The notes beneath the pieces were generated by a model, which ran no database searches, had not been told where the DNA came from, and saw only the letters and a program-made list of their open reading frames with translations. Source: Tenacibaculum dicentrarchi (lineage in GTDB: Bacteria; Bacteroidota; Bacteroidia; Flavobacteriales; Flavobacteriaceae). From it: a stretch of 64,000 bases of DNA. Shown piece by piece: positions 45,301 through 54,439 of the stretch; the stretch's first letter is position 1; each line of letters starts with the position of its first letter. Location: contig NZ_OZ038524.1 in the NCBI RefSeq assembly GCF_964036635.1, positions 1,784,001 to 1,848,000 of the forward strand, given 5' to 3'. The position numbers and the translations under genes were made by a program.

Positions 45301-46530
45301 ATGTTAAAAATAAAAAAAAACAAGGCTACAATAGCCTTACTACTACTTTCAATAGGAATTAGTTTCGGGCAAATATCTCCAGATTATAAAGGAGGATTTA
45401 AAATTAAATTTGACCAAAAAGGCGATAAATATTTACGATTTATCAGCTTCTTACAAGTTCAAGCCAAATACAATAATGACGTACCTAGTGATGTTTCTAA
45501 AACCTCTTTTCAATTACGAAGGGCTCGATTAATTGCGTTTTCACAAATTAACAAAGATTTTCTAGTACTGTTTCACCTAGGGCTTAACTCACTTAACAAT
45601 AAGAGATTAAGCCCTGTTGGAAAAGGCGAATCATCTCAATTATTTCTTCATGATGCCTACCTTCAGTACAAACTATTTGGAGAACATTTATACTTAGGTG
45701 GTGGGCTTCATTATTACAACGGAATTTCAAGGCTAAACAATCAATCGTCAACCAATATGGTTACCTTATCGAACAACCGTTCATCATGGGCTACCGTTGG
45801 TCTTTCCGATCAGTTTGCTAGGCAATTAGGTGTTTTTATTAAAGGTTCTTTTGACAGGGTTAACTATCGTTTTAGTGTTAACGAAGCCAATATTTCTACC
45901 TTAGATAAAGCCGAATTAGTCGCAAATTCCATCAGATATCAAGGCAATAAAGTATTAGGTTCAAGAGATGCCGGTAAAACTTTTTCGGGGTATTTTGACT
46001 ATAATTTTCTTGACCAAGAAAAATCGTTGCTTCCATACATGACAGGAACTTATCTTGGGACAAAAAAAGTATTTAATATCGGTGCAGGATTTTTTGCACA
46101 CCCTAATGGAGTTGTTTCTAAAAATGCGGCGAATAGCAATATTGGGCATGATGTTAACATTTTTTCAGTAGATGCTTACTATGACGCACCACTTTATAAT
46201 GGCGCGATATCTGCTTATGCGCAATATCAAAATAACGATTACGGTAGCAACTATAATTTTGGTCCTTATGCTTCTGGAAACATGGTTTATGGGCATGTTG
46301 GTTATTTAATCCCTAGTAAAAACAATAAATTTAGGGTACAGCCATTTGTAGCACATTCGTACAGAACTGCCGATGCTTTGCAAAATACCGAATATAATTC
46401 GACGAAAATAGGTGCAAATGTTTTTTTAAGCGGGCATAATTCGAAGCTTTCTATCGAGTATCAAAAAGATAATAACTTTGCCAATACAACTACTAATTTA
46501 GTAACACTTCAGGCGCAAATTTTATTTTAA
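45301..46530 (+). CDS. Outer-membrane porin (phosphate-selective porin O/P-like)
   Basis: The 409-residue protein has a signal peptide (about 9-22) and a barrel of regular amphipathic strands, ending in LVTLQAQILF. RFISFLQVQAKYN and FQLRRARLIAFSQI near the start are typical of the OprO/P-like group in Bacteroidetes. It is followed within 26 bases by lctP and then a lactate dehydrogenase gene, so it may admit lactate or other small anions. The specificity is inferred from context. Confidence 0.82.
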   Translation: MLKIKKNKATIALLLLSIGISFGQISPDYKGGFKIKFDQKGDKYLRFISFLQVQAKYNNDVPSDVSKTSFQLRRARLIAFSQINKDFLVLFHLGLNSLNNKRLSPVGKGESSQLFLHDAYLQYKLFGEHLYLGGGLHYYNGISRLNNQSSTNMVTLSNNRSSWATVGLSDQFARQLGVFIKGSFDRVNYRFSVNEANISTLDKAELVANSIRYQGNKVLGSRDAGKTFSGYFDYNFLDQEKSLLPYMTGTYLGTKKVFNIGAGFFAHPNGVVSKNAANSNIGHDVNIFSVDAYYDAPLYNGAISAYAQYQNNDYGSNYNFGPYASGNMVYGHVGYLIPSKNNKFRVQPFVAHSYRTADALQNTEYNSTKIGANVFLSGHNSKLSIEYQKDNNFANTTTNLVTLQAQILF

Positions 46531-46556
46531 TTAAAAACATAAAACAACATTAATAT

Positions 46557-48296
46557 ATGGGTGATTTTATCAAAGACAGCATTTTTATACAAGCATTATT
46601 AGCCTTTTCACCAATTTTAGTCTCTGCTATTTTATTAGTTGGTCTGCGTTGGTCTGCAAAAAAAACCATGCCTATTATTTATCTTTTAGTGGCATTAATC
46701 GCTTTATTTGCATGGCAAGTTCCTGTAGAAAGAATTTTTGCATCAACCTTACAGGGTTTAATTTACACCGCCTCTATCCTTTGGATTGTTTTCGGTGCTA
46801 TTTTACTTTTAAACACTCTTAAAAACTCAGGCGCCATAAAAGCTATTCGAGAAGGTTTTATTAACGTAAGCCCCGACAGACGAATTCAAGTAATTATCAT
46901 TGCTTGGTTATTTGGCTGTTTTATAGAAGGTGCTTCAGGTTTTGGAACTCCTGCGGCAATATGCGCACCGCTTTTAGTAGGTTTAGGGTTTCCTGCAATG
47001 GCGGCCATAACTATTGGAATGATGATTCAAAGTACGCCTGTTTCTTTTGGAGCAGTAGGAACACCTGTTTTAATTGGTGTTAAAGGTGGTTTAGATCATC
47101 AAACAATAGGACAGCAATTAGCCGAAAACGGAAGTTCTTGGGATATTTTTTTACAAACTATTATTTCAGAAGTAGCCATTACACATGCCATTGTAGGAAC
47201 ATTTATTCCGTTATTTATGTGTGTTATGATGACCCGCTTTTTTGGAAAAAACAAATCGTGGAAAGAAGGGCTTGAAATTTTACCTTTCGCTATTTTATCA
47301 GGATTGGCATTTACCATTCCTTACGCTTTAACAGGTGTTTATTTAGGAGCTGAATTCCCATCTATTATTGGTGCTTTAGTTGGTTTACCAATTGTAGTTT
47401 TTGCAGCTAAAAACAATTTTTTAACACCAAAAAAACCGTGGGATTTTCCTGAAAGTTCTTTATGGCCTGCCGAATGGTTAGGAAACTTACAAAATAAAGT
47501 AGATACTTTAACCCAAGATATTAAAGCATCTAAAATGTCTTTAACAAAAGCATGGATTCCTTATTTATTAGTTGCTATACTTTTAGTTTTAAGTAGAATC
47601 CCTGAATTAGGAATTGGTAGTGTTTTAAAATATATCAACATCAATTTTAAAAATATTTTAAATCAAGAAGGTATTAATGGAAGTTTCTCTCCTTTATATT
47701 TACCTGGAGGAATTATGGTTTTGGTGGTTATTTTAACCTATTTTATACACGGTATGAAACCAAAACAATTATCGAGTGCTATTGGAGAATCGACCAAAAC
47801 TTTAATTAGCGCAGGGTTTGTTTTAGTATTTACAGTTCCGATGGTTCGAATTTTAATTAACTCAGGAGTTAACGATTTAAATATTGCTAGTATGCCAATT
47901 GCCATGGCAGAATTTGTTGCCGATAATGTAGGAAAAGTATATCCTATATTTGCCCCTACTATTGGAGCGATGGGTGCTTTTATTGCAGGGAGTAATACGG
48001 TAAGTAACATGATGCTTTCTCAATTTCAATTTTCAACAGCCATGTCGTTAGGGGTTTCAGGTGCTATTTTAGTAGCCTTACAAGCTGTAGGTGCTGCCGC
48101 AGGAAACATGATTGCAATACACAATATTGTAGCTGCTTCGGCAACTGTTGGGCTTTTAGGTAAAGAAGGTGATATTTTAAGAAAAACAATAATCCCTACA
48201 TTATATTACGTAATTTTTGCAGGAGCTATAGGTGTTATCATGATATACCTTTTAGGAATTACAGATCCTTTAGTTGTGCTACCTACTGTAAAATAA
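46557..48296 (+). CDS. lctP: L-lactate permease
   Basis: The 579-residue protein has about 13 predicted membrane segments and the LctP family pattern FGCFIEGASGFGTPAAICAP (about 121-140). SNTVSNMMLSQFQF and AAGNMIAIHNIVAASATVGL lie near the end. It imports L-lactate, D-lactate or glycolate with protons across the inner membrane. It lies between the porin and the lactate dehydrogenase genes with 24-26-base gaps, a clear uptake-and-oxidation operon. Confidence 0.95.
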   Translation: MGDFIKDSIFIQALLAFSPILVSAILLVGLRWSAKKTMPIIYLLVALIALFAWQVPVERIFASTLQGLIYTASILWIVFGAILLLNTLKNSGAIKAIREGFINVSPDRRIQVIIIAWLFGCFIEGASGFGTPAAICAPLLVGLGFPAMAAITIGMMIQSTPVSFGAVGTPVLIGVKGGLDHQTIGQQLAENGSSWDIFLQTIISEVAITHAIVGTFIPLFMCVMMTRFFGKNKSWKEGLEILPFAILSGLAFTIPYALTGVYLGAEFPSIIGALVGLPIVVFAAKNNFLTPKKPWDFPESSLWPAEWLGNLQNKVDTLTQDIKASKMSLTKAWIPYLLVAILLVLSRIPELGIGSVLKYININFKNILNQEGINGSFSPLYLPGGIMVLVVILTYFIHGMKPKQLSSAIGESTKTLISAGFVLVFTVPMVRILINSGVNDLNIASMPIAMAEFVADNVGKVYPIFAPTIGAMGAFIAGSNTVSNMMLSQFQFSTAMSLGVSGAILVALQAVGAAAGNMIAIHNIVAASATVGLLGKEGDILRKTIIPTLYYVIFAGAIGVIMIYLLGITDPLVVLPTVK

Positions 48297-48320
48297 TATT
48301 TAAAAAAAACAAACAAAACA

Positions 48321-49472
48321 ATGTCTTTTAATATAAATACCAATTATCCGTCAATAGAACATCTTCGAGTTAAGGCTCAAAAAAGAATGCCTAAGTTTTC
48401 TTATGAATACTTAACCGAAGGTTGTAATGATGATTTAAACGTCTATAAAAATACCAAAGAAATTAGAGACATCGAATTATTGCCTCAATATTTAAATAAA
48501 CACGTAGGTTCAAGTACTAAAAAAGTGTTATTTGGACACGAATATGATGCGCCTATCGGTATTTGCCCTGTTGGGTTACAGTCGTTAATGTGGCCTAAAA
48601 CCGCTGAAATTTTAGCAAAAACATCGGTAGATCACAACATTCCTTTTATGCTAAGTACGGTAACCACTTTAAGTATCGAAAAAGCCGCTAAAATAACCAA
48701 TGGTAATTTCTGGTATCAACTATACCATCCTGCGGATAATACTATTACTGATGATATTTTAAAAAGAGCCAAAGATAATGGTTGTAATGTGTTAGTTTTA
48801 CTTGCAGATGTGCCTACTTTTGGGTACCGTCCTAAAGATATTTATAACGGATTAGGAATGCCTCCTAAAATGATGTTAAGAAATATTATAGAAGTAATGA
48901 GAAAACCTCAATGGGCTTTTGAAACATTAATTAATGGGATTCCTTCTTTTGATACCATGGAAAAATACATGCCTAAAGGTATGGATTTACAGCAGTTAGG
49001 TTCTTTTATGGATGCTACTTTTTCAGGAAGATTGAATATAGAAAAAATTAAAAGAATTCAAGACAGATGGGATGGAAAAATAATCATCAAAGGAATTGCT
49101 AGTTGTCAAGATGCTCAAAAAGCAGTTGATTTAGGTATTGATGGTATTATCGTTTCAAACCACGGAGGAAGACAATTAGACGCCGGACCTTCTAGTATAA
49201 AAACACTACATCCTATTGTTAAAAAATTCAAAGGACAAATACAAATAATGATGGATGGAGGTATGCGTACCGGTCCAGACGTTGCTAGAGTTATGGCTTC
49301 AGGAGCTGATTTCACATTTCTTGGGCGTCCTTTTATGTACGGAACAGGAGCTTTAGGAAAAAAAGGGGGCGATCAAGTAGCTGCTATTCTTAAAAGAGAA
49401 TTTCAACAAGTAATGGAACAAATTTGTTGTGAAGAAGTGGAAGATTTACCTAATTTTTTAATAAAAAAATAA
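48321..49472 (+). CDS. lldD: FMN-dependent alpha-hydroxy acid dehydrogenase (L-lactate dehydrogenase)
   Basis: The 383-residue enzyme belongs to the glycolate oxidase/LldD family. FMN and substrate residues are visible: LYHPAD after WYQ (about 136), KIIIKGIASCQDA with the FMN Lys (about 253), and VSNHGGRQLDAGPSS with the catalytic His and Arg (about 280). It oxidises L-lactate to pyruvate and passes electrons to the respiratory chain. Other 2-hydroxy acids are possible, but the linked lctP supports lactate. The mutS2 gene follows after 15 bases. Confidence 0.93.
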   Translation: MSFNINTNYPSIEHLRVKAQKRMPKFSYEYLTEGCNDDLNVYKNTKEIRDIELLPQYLNKHVGSSTKKVLFGHEYDAPIGICPVGLQSLMWPKTAEILAKTSVDHNIPFMLSTVTTLSIEKAAKITNGNFWYQLYHPADNTITDDILKRAKDNGCNVLVLLADVPTFGYRPKDIYNGLGMPPKMMLRNIIEVMRKPQWAFETLINGIPSFDTMEKYMPKGMDLQQLGSFMDATFSGRLNIEKIKRIQDRWDGKIIIKGIASCQDAQKAVDLGIDGIIVSNHGGRQLDAGPSSIKTLHPIVKKFKGQIQIMMDGGMRTGPDVARVMASGADFTFLGRPFMYGTGALGKKGGDQVAAILKREFQQVMEQICCEEVEDLPNFLIKK

Positions 49473-49487
49473 AAAAACACTACTTTT

Positions 49488-51695
49488 TTGATTCACAATA
49501 TTTCAGATAAAACGCTTCAAGATTTAGAATTCACAACTGTTTTAGAACAAGTTGCAGCGCATTGTATTACCAATTTAGGGAAAGAAAAAACGCTTGATAT
49601 ACAGCCTATTTCCAATAAAAGAAAGTTATTTTTCGAATTAAATTTAGTAAACGAATACCTCGCTTCTTTTGAAAATGAAAACAGGCTTCCTAATCATTTT
49701 TTTGAAGATATAACTCAAGAAACAAGTCGTTTGGCTATTGAGAATAGTTTTTTAGAAACCGAAGCCTTTTTAAGAGTTGCTACGGTTACCGAAACAGTCA
49801 ATGAACAAAAAAAGTTCTTGAAAAAATTTCAAACCTACTACCCTACGCTATTTTCTTTAAGTGATAAAATACAATTTACCACTTTTATTTCAGACAGCAT
49901 TAAAGAAATAATTACTGCTCACGGTACTGTTTCCGATAACGCATCACCTGTTTTAAAACAAATCAGAAAAGAAATAAATAACATTCGTGGAAAAATATCA
50001 GAAAGCTTTTCACATGCTTTAACCAGAAATATTTCGAGCGGTTATTTAGATGATATTAAAGAAACTGTTATTGATAATCAGCGTGTTTTAGCCGTTATTG
50101 CTATGCATCGCCGTAAGGTAAAAGGGAGTTTGTTAGGGTCTTCAAAAACTGGAGCAATTGTATATATTGCGCCTCAAGCAACCTTAGCATACAGCCGTGA
50201 ATTGCAAAACCTAATTTACGAAGAAAAACAAGAAGTTGTTAAAATATTAAGAGCTTTAGCTAGTAAAATTCATCCTTATACATCTTTATTAGAAGAGTAT
50301 TTGGTGTTTTTAACGCATTTAGATTCGGTAGGTGCAAAAGCTAAATATGCCAAAAGCATCAATGGATTATTACCTAAAATAACCAAGGATAAAAAAGTCT
50401 TTTTCAAAGATGCTTTTCATCCTGTTTTATGGAAAAAAAATAATGAACAAAATAAAGAAACCTTTGCACAAACCATCCGACTAGACGAAAAACAACAAAT
50501 TATTGTTATTTCAGGACCAAATGCTGGTGGAAAAAGTATCACTTTAAAAACCATTGGTTTATTACAATTAATGCTTCAAAGTGGTTTGTTAATTCCTGTT
50601 CATGAGCGTAGTGAAACAACATTATTTAATACTATTTTAACTGATATTGGCGATAATCAATCTATAGAAAATCAATTAAGTACCTATAGTTATCGTCTTA
50701 AAAATATGCGTTCATTTTTAAGAAAATGTAACGATAACACCTTATTTTTAATTGATGAATTTGGAACAGGTTCTGACCCTGAATTAGGAGGTGCTTTAGC
50801 TGAGATTTTTTTAGAAGAATTTTACGAACGTAAAGCCTTCGGAATTATTACAACACATTATGCTAATTTAAAGGTTTTAGCCAACGAATTAGATAATGTT
50901 ACCAATGCAAATATGCAGTTTGACGAACGAACTTTAGAACCTTTGTATAAATTATTTATCGGGCAAGCAGGTAGTTCGTTTACTTTTGAAGTAGCTCAAA
51001 AAAATGGAATTCCATATAGTTTAATTAACCGAGCTAAAAAAAGAGTTGAAACTGAAAAAATTAGACTAGATAAAACAATTTCTAATCTTCAAAAGGAAAG
51101 AAATAGACTGCAAAAAACATCTGAAAGTTTAGTTAAGCAAAAATCAAAAGGACAAGAACATATTGAAAACCTCCAAGAAAAAGAAGAAAAAATACAAAAT
51201 AAACTTGCTGGTTTTCAAGAATTATATGACAATAATCAACGAATGCTTACCTTAGGTAGAAAAACTAACGAGCTACTAAATAAATATTTTCAAACAAATA
51301 ATAAAAAAGAATTATCTGCCGATTTTTTTAAATGGGTTGCTTTAGAAAAAACAAAACGCATCAAAAAAGCACCGCTAAAAAAATTATCTAAAATAGAAAG
51401 AAGACAAGATAAAATTACAAATCAAAAACAAAAAGAAGCTATAAAAAGAGTTGAAAAAGAAGTGCTTCAAAAAGTAGTTAAAATAAGAGAAGAAAAGAAA
51501 GAAGAAGCTAAAAAAATAGCTATTGAAAAAGCTGCTTATGTTTACAAAATAAATGACCGTGTACGTTTAATTGATGGAAACTCAGTAGGTACTATTGATA
51601 AAATTGAAAAGAAAACCGTTTTTATCAACTACGGAATATTTACTACCAAAGCAAAATTGGAGCAATTAGAATTGGTTGAACGCGCTAAAAAATAA
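49488..51695 (+). CDS. mutS2: MutS2-type DNA/ribosome-acting ATPase, without Smr domain
   Basis: It starts at TTG (49488), 15 bases after lldD, and gives the usual N-terminus (LQDLEFTTVLEQVAAHC). The 735 residues include Walker A ISGPNAGGKSITLKTIG (about 342-358), the signature LSTYSYRLKNM, Walker B LFLIDEFGTGSDPELGGA and the His switch TTHYANLK. A long coiled coil (about 515-690) is followed by a KOW/Tudor-like end (INDRVRLIDGNSVGTIDKI). The Smr nuclease domain found in classic MutS2 is absent, so nuclease activity is doubtful. MutS2 acts on branched DNA and, in some bacteria, on collided ribosomes. Confidence 0.93.
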   Translation: MIHNISDKTLQDLEFTTVLEQVAAHCITNLGKEKTLDIQPISNKRKLFFELNLVNEYLASFENENRLPNHFFEDITQETSRLAIENSFLETEAFLRVATVTETVNEQKKFLKKFQTYYPTLFSLSDKIQFTTFISDSIKEIITAHGTVSDNASPVLKQIRKEINNIRGKISESFSHALTRNISSGYLDDIKETVIDNQRVLAVIAMHRRKVKGSLLGSSKTGAIVYIAPQATLAYSRELQNLIYEEKQEVVKILRALASKIHPYTSLLEEYLVFLTHLDSVGAKAKYAKSINGLLPKITKDKKVFFKDAFHPVLWKKNNEQNKETFAQTIRLDEKQQIIVISGPNAGGKSITLKTIGLLQLMLQSGLLIPVHERSETTLFNTILTDIGDNQSIENQLSTYSYRLKNMRSFLRKCNDNTLFLIDEFGTGSDPELGGALAEIFLEEFYERKAFGIITTHYANLKVLANELDNVTNANMQFDERTLEPLYKLFIGQAGSSFTFEVAQKNGIPYSLINRAKKRVETEKIRLDKTISNLQKERNRLQKTSESLVKQKSKGQEHIENLQEKEEKIQNKLAGFQELYDNNQRMLTLGRKTNELLNKYFQTNNKKELSADFFKWVALEKTKRIKKAPLKKLSKIERRQDKITNQKQKEAIKRVEKEVLQKVVKIREEKKEEAKKIAIEKAAYVYKINDRVRLIDGNSVGTIDKIEKKTVFINYGIFTTKAKLEQLELVERAKK

Positions 51696-51715
51696 TTTTA
51701 ATGCTTTTTAGCCAC

Positions 51716-51752
51716 AAAAAAATGCGTAAAATAATTATTTTACGCATTTTTT
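51716..51752. terminator. Bidirectional terminator after mutS2
   Basis: AAAATGCGTAAAATAA pairs with TTATTTTACGCATTTT with almost no loop and A/T tails on both sides, between convergent genes. Confidence 0.85.
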
Positions 51753-51775
51753 ATTGATTTTATAAAATAGTAAAT

Positions 51776-52000
51776 TTATTCTAGCCCTTCCATTTCTTTG
51801 TCATAAAACTCTCCTGCTTTATCCATTAAATCGGCAAGTTCAGTGGTAATATCTTCTTCTTTTTCTCCTGTTAAATCTTCAAACCACTCTACTTCATCAT
51901 CTTTTAAATTGATTAAAAAACGTGGATATTCCGTATGTAATACGAAAATATCTTCTGGGTGATTGCTATTATCTGCTAATAAAAACTTAGGTAATTCCAT
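51776..52000 (-). CDS. Small acidic protein, unknown function
   Basis: The 74-residue protein (MELPKFLLADNSNHPEDIF, then VLHTEYPRFLINLKDDEVEW) is strongly acidic and has no signal or membrane segment. It resembles a conserved short Bacteroidetes protein without assigned function. It lies 21 bases after the MATE gene and is probably co-transcribed with it. Confidence 0.78.
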   Translation of the reverse strand: MELPKFLLADNSNHPEDIFVLHTEYPRFLINLKDDEVEWFEDLTGEKEEDITTELADLMDKAGEFYDKEMEGLE

Positions 52001-52021
52001 AAAAAATGTAGTATTAATATT

Positions 52022-53416
52022 TTATTTATCCCCAATAATTTCGGGATTTTCTTTAATTAATTTTAATGTTAATCTATTAAACCGAATAAATAGTAAAATA
52101 GATGCCGTGGTTAAACCTGCTAATAATCCTAACCAAATTCCAAAACTTCCGTAGGTTTCTTTTGTTCCTAAAAAATAACTAATCGGAAAACCAATAATCC
52201 AATACGATATAAAGGTTATTATTGTAGGTATTTTAACGTCTTGTAACCCTCGCAAAGCACCTAAAACAACTACTTGAATACTGTCTGATATTTGAAAAAT
52301 TGCAGCAGCTATTAGTAAATTTGCAGCGGTTTTCATTACTTCCATATTGTCGGCATAGTTTTCGGCGTCGCTTAAATCTATATATAGATTTGGTAATGAC
52401 TTATGAAATAAGTAAAATAATGTTGCAAAAATAATGGCTAAAATAATCCCTAATAAAAAAATTGAAAAGGCAATTCTTCGTAAATCTACAAATTTTTGCA
52501 AGCCCTTTTGATTTCCTACCCGAATCATCGAAGCAACACTTAATCCCATAGCAACCATAAAAGTCATCGATGATAAATTTAAAGCAATCTGATTTGCTGC
52601 CTGTGCATTTCGCCCTAATAAACCACTCAACCAAATGGCAGCGGTAAAAATACCTACTTCAAAAAACATTTGCATAGCACTTGGCGTACCTAAGTTAATT
52701 ATTTTTCGAAGCATTAATTTATCTAACACGAAAAATTTAATGTTTGTTACAAATTTCTTAGAACGTTCTTTTTGAGTTAGCATCCACCAAAGGTGAAAAA
52801 CCATTACAAACCTAGATAATAACGTTCCGTAAGCTGCACCTACAATTCCCATTTCTGGAAAACCAAATTTCCCAAAAATTAATAAATAATTTAAAATTAC
52901 ATTTAAAATATTCCCTAAAATGGTAGCATACATCGGATAACGAGTCATCGATAAACCATCGCTAAATTGCTTAAACGCCTGAAAAACAATCATCGGAATT
53001 AATGAAAAAGCAACCAAATCTAAATACGGAATGGCTAATTTTACAACCTCAACTGGTTGTTTCATTAAATACATTAATGGTTTTGAAAAAAACACCAATA
53101 AAAACATTAAAAGCCCGATTACAGTACATAAAAATAAACCGTGTTTAAAGGTCGATTTTGCTTCTTTAAAATTATTAGAAGAATCTGCCGAAGCAATTAA
53201 TGGAGTAATTGCTGTTGAAAAACCAATTCCTAATGACATAGCAATAAACATAAAACTGTTTCCTAAAGAAACTGCCGCTAATTCAGCCGTTCCTAATTGC
53301 CCTACCATTATATTATCAATAAAACTCACAAAAGTATGACCTAACATTCCGAGCATTACAGGAGCTGCAAGTTGCCAATTATATTTAAATTCTGATGTAT
53401 ATTGTTGTAAATTCAA
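52022..53416 (-). CDS. MATE family multidrug/cation efflux protein
   Basis: The 464-residue protein has twelve predicted membrane helices and the MATE pattern LGHTFVSFIDNIMVGQLGTAELAAVSLGNS (read as two adjacent motifs, about 25-54), repeated in the second half as MGLSVASMIRVGNQKG. It is related to the NorM branch and exports cationic drugs or metabolites using Na+ or H+. Substrates are not predictable. The divergent tpx promoter region lies upstream. Confidence 0.93.
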   Translation of the reverse strand: MNLQQYTSEFKYNWQLAAPVMLGMLGHTFVSFIDNIMVGQLGTAELAAVSLGNSFMFIAMSLGIGFSTAITPLIASADSSNNFKEAKSTFKHGLFLCTVIGLLMFLLVFFSKPLMYLMKQPVEVVKLAIPYLDLVAFSLIPMIVFQAFKQFSDGLSMTRYPMYATILGNILNVILNYLLIFGKFGFPEMGIVGAAYGTLLSRFVMVFHLWWMLTQKERSKKFVTNIKFFVLDKLMLRKIINLGTPSAMQMFFEVGIFTAAIWLSGLLGRNAQAANQIALNLSSMTFMVAMGLSVASMIRVGNQKGLQKFVDLRRIAFSIFLLGIILAIIFATLFYLFHKSLPNLYIDLSDAENYADNMEVMKTAANLLIAAAIFQISDSIQVVVLGALRGLQDVKIPTIITFISYWIIGFPISYFLGTKETYGSFGIWLGLLAGLTTASILLFIRFNRLTLKLIKENPEIIGDK

Positions 53417-53497
53417 ATCTTATATTATTTCAAGGTGCGAAGATAACTTTTTTAATACGCTAGGTCTTTATCTTCTTCATTTTTTAATTAATTTAAT

Positions 53498-53505
53498 TAT
53501 CTTTG
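53498..53505 (+). promoter_or_regulatory. Putative -7 promoter box TATCTTTG for tpx
   Basis: An exact TAnnTTTG match that places the transcript start about 20 bases before the tpx ATG at 53529. Confidence 0.55.
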
Positions 53506-53528
53506 GTTTTCTAAAAAACATATATAAA

Positions 53529-54026
53529 ATGGCTTCAATAACATTACAAGGAAACCCAATAAATACCACAGGAAATTTACCAAAAACTGGTACTAAAGCA
53601 AGTGATTTTGCTTTGGTGGCAAACGATTTATCTATTAAGAAATTAGTAGATTTTTCAGGTAGCAGATTAATTTTAAACATCTTTCCTAGTGTCGATACAG
53701 GAACTTGTGCTACTTCTGTAAGAGAATTCAATAAAAAATTAGCTGATTTAGAAAACACCAAAGTTTTATGTATTTCTAGAGATTTACCTTTTGCTCAAGG
53801 TCGTTTTTGCGGTGCTGAAGGCATTGAAAACGTACTTATGTTATCTGACTTTTCAACAGGAAGTTTTGGTAAAGATTACGGTTTAGAAATAGAGAATGGT
53901 CCTTTAGCAGGCTTACATTCTCGCGCTATTGTTATTATTGATGAAAATGGAACGGTTACTTACACAGAGCAAGTAAATGAAATTGCTGATGAACCAAATT
54001 ATCAAGCTGCTTTAAGTAGTTTATAA
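53529..54026 (+). CDS. tpx: Thiol peroxidase
   Basis: The 165-residue peroxiredoxin (Tpx/p20 group) reduces hydrogen and alkyl peroxides. The peroxidatic Cys is in PSVDTGTCATSVREFN (about residue 60) and the resolving Cys in PFAQGRFCGAEGIENV (about 94), the pair expected for atypical two-Cys Tpx. The TIVLQGNP-like start (SITLQGNPINTTGNLP) is also typical. The dgkA and ftsK genes follow closely on the same strand. Confidence 0.96.
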   Translation: MASITLQGNPINTTGNLPKTGTKASDFALVANDLSIKKLVDFSGSRLILNIFPSVDTGTCATSVREFNKKLADLENTKVLCISRDLPFAQGRFCGAEGIENVLMLSDFSTGSFGKDYGLEIENGPLAGLHSRAIVIIDENGTVTYTEQVNEIADEPNYQAALSSL

Positions 54027-54031
54027 AATTC

Positions 54032-54412
54032 ATGAAAAATTCTAATGATGGTTTTATAAAAGGAAGGTTGCGTAGTTTAACTTTTGCTTTTAAAGGGATT
54101 TATCTATTAAGTACCACGGAAGACAGTATTAAAACACAACTATTTTTAGGATTTATAGCAACTAGTTTAGGATTTTATTTTAACATATCGATAACCCAAT
54201 GGTTAATTCAATGTTTGGTTATCGGTATTGTTTTAGTTGCAGAAGCATTAAATACTGCTGTTGAAAAAATAGCTGATTTTATACATCCTGATTATCACGA
54301 AAAAATAGGTTTTATAAAAGATATTGCTGCAGGTTCACCTGCTTTTGCAGCAATAACAGCACTCATTGTTGCTGGTATAATTTACATTCCTAAAATAATA
54401 GCTATATTGTAG
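54032..54412 (+). CDS. dgkA: Diacylglycerol kinase / undecaprenol kinase family
   Basis: The 126-residue protein has three membrane helices and the family motif VLVAEALNTAVEKIADF (about 69-85), which holds the catalytic Glu and metal-binding residues. An amphipathic N-terminal helix with GRLRSLTFAFKGI precedes it. It phosphorylates diacylglycerol or undecaprenol at the inner membrane. The gene starts six bases after tpx, in one transcription unit leading to ftsK. Confidence 0.93.
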   Translation: MKNSNDGFIKGRLRSLTFAFKGIYLLSTTEDSIKTQLFLGFIATSLGFYFNISITQWLIQCLVIGIVLVAEALNTAVEKIADFIHPDYHEKIGFIKDIAAGSPAFAAITALIVAGIIYIPKIIAIL

Positions 54413-54439
54413 CGTTCAATTTATTTCTAACATTAATAC

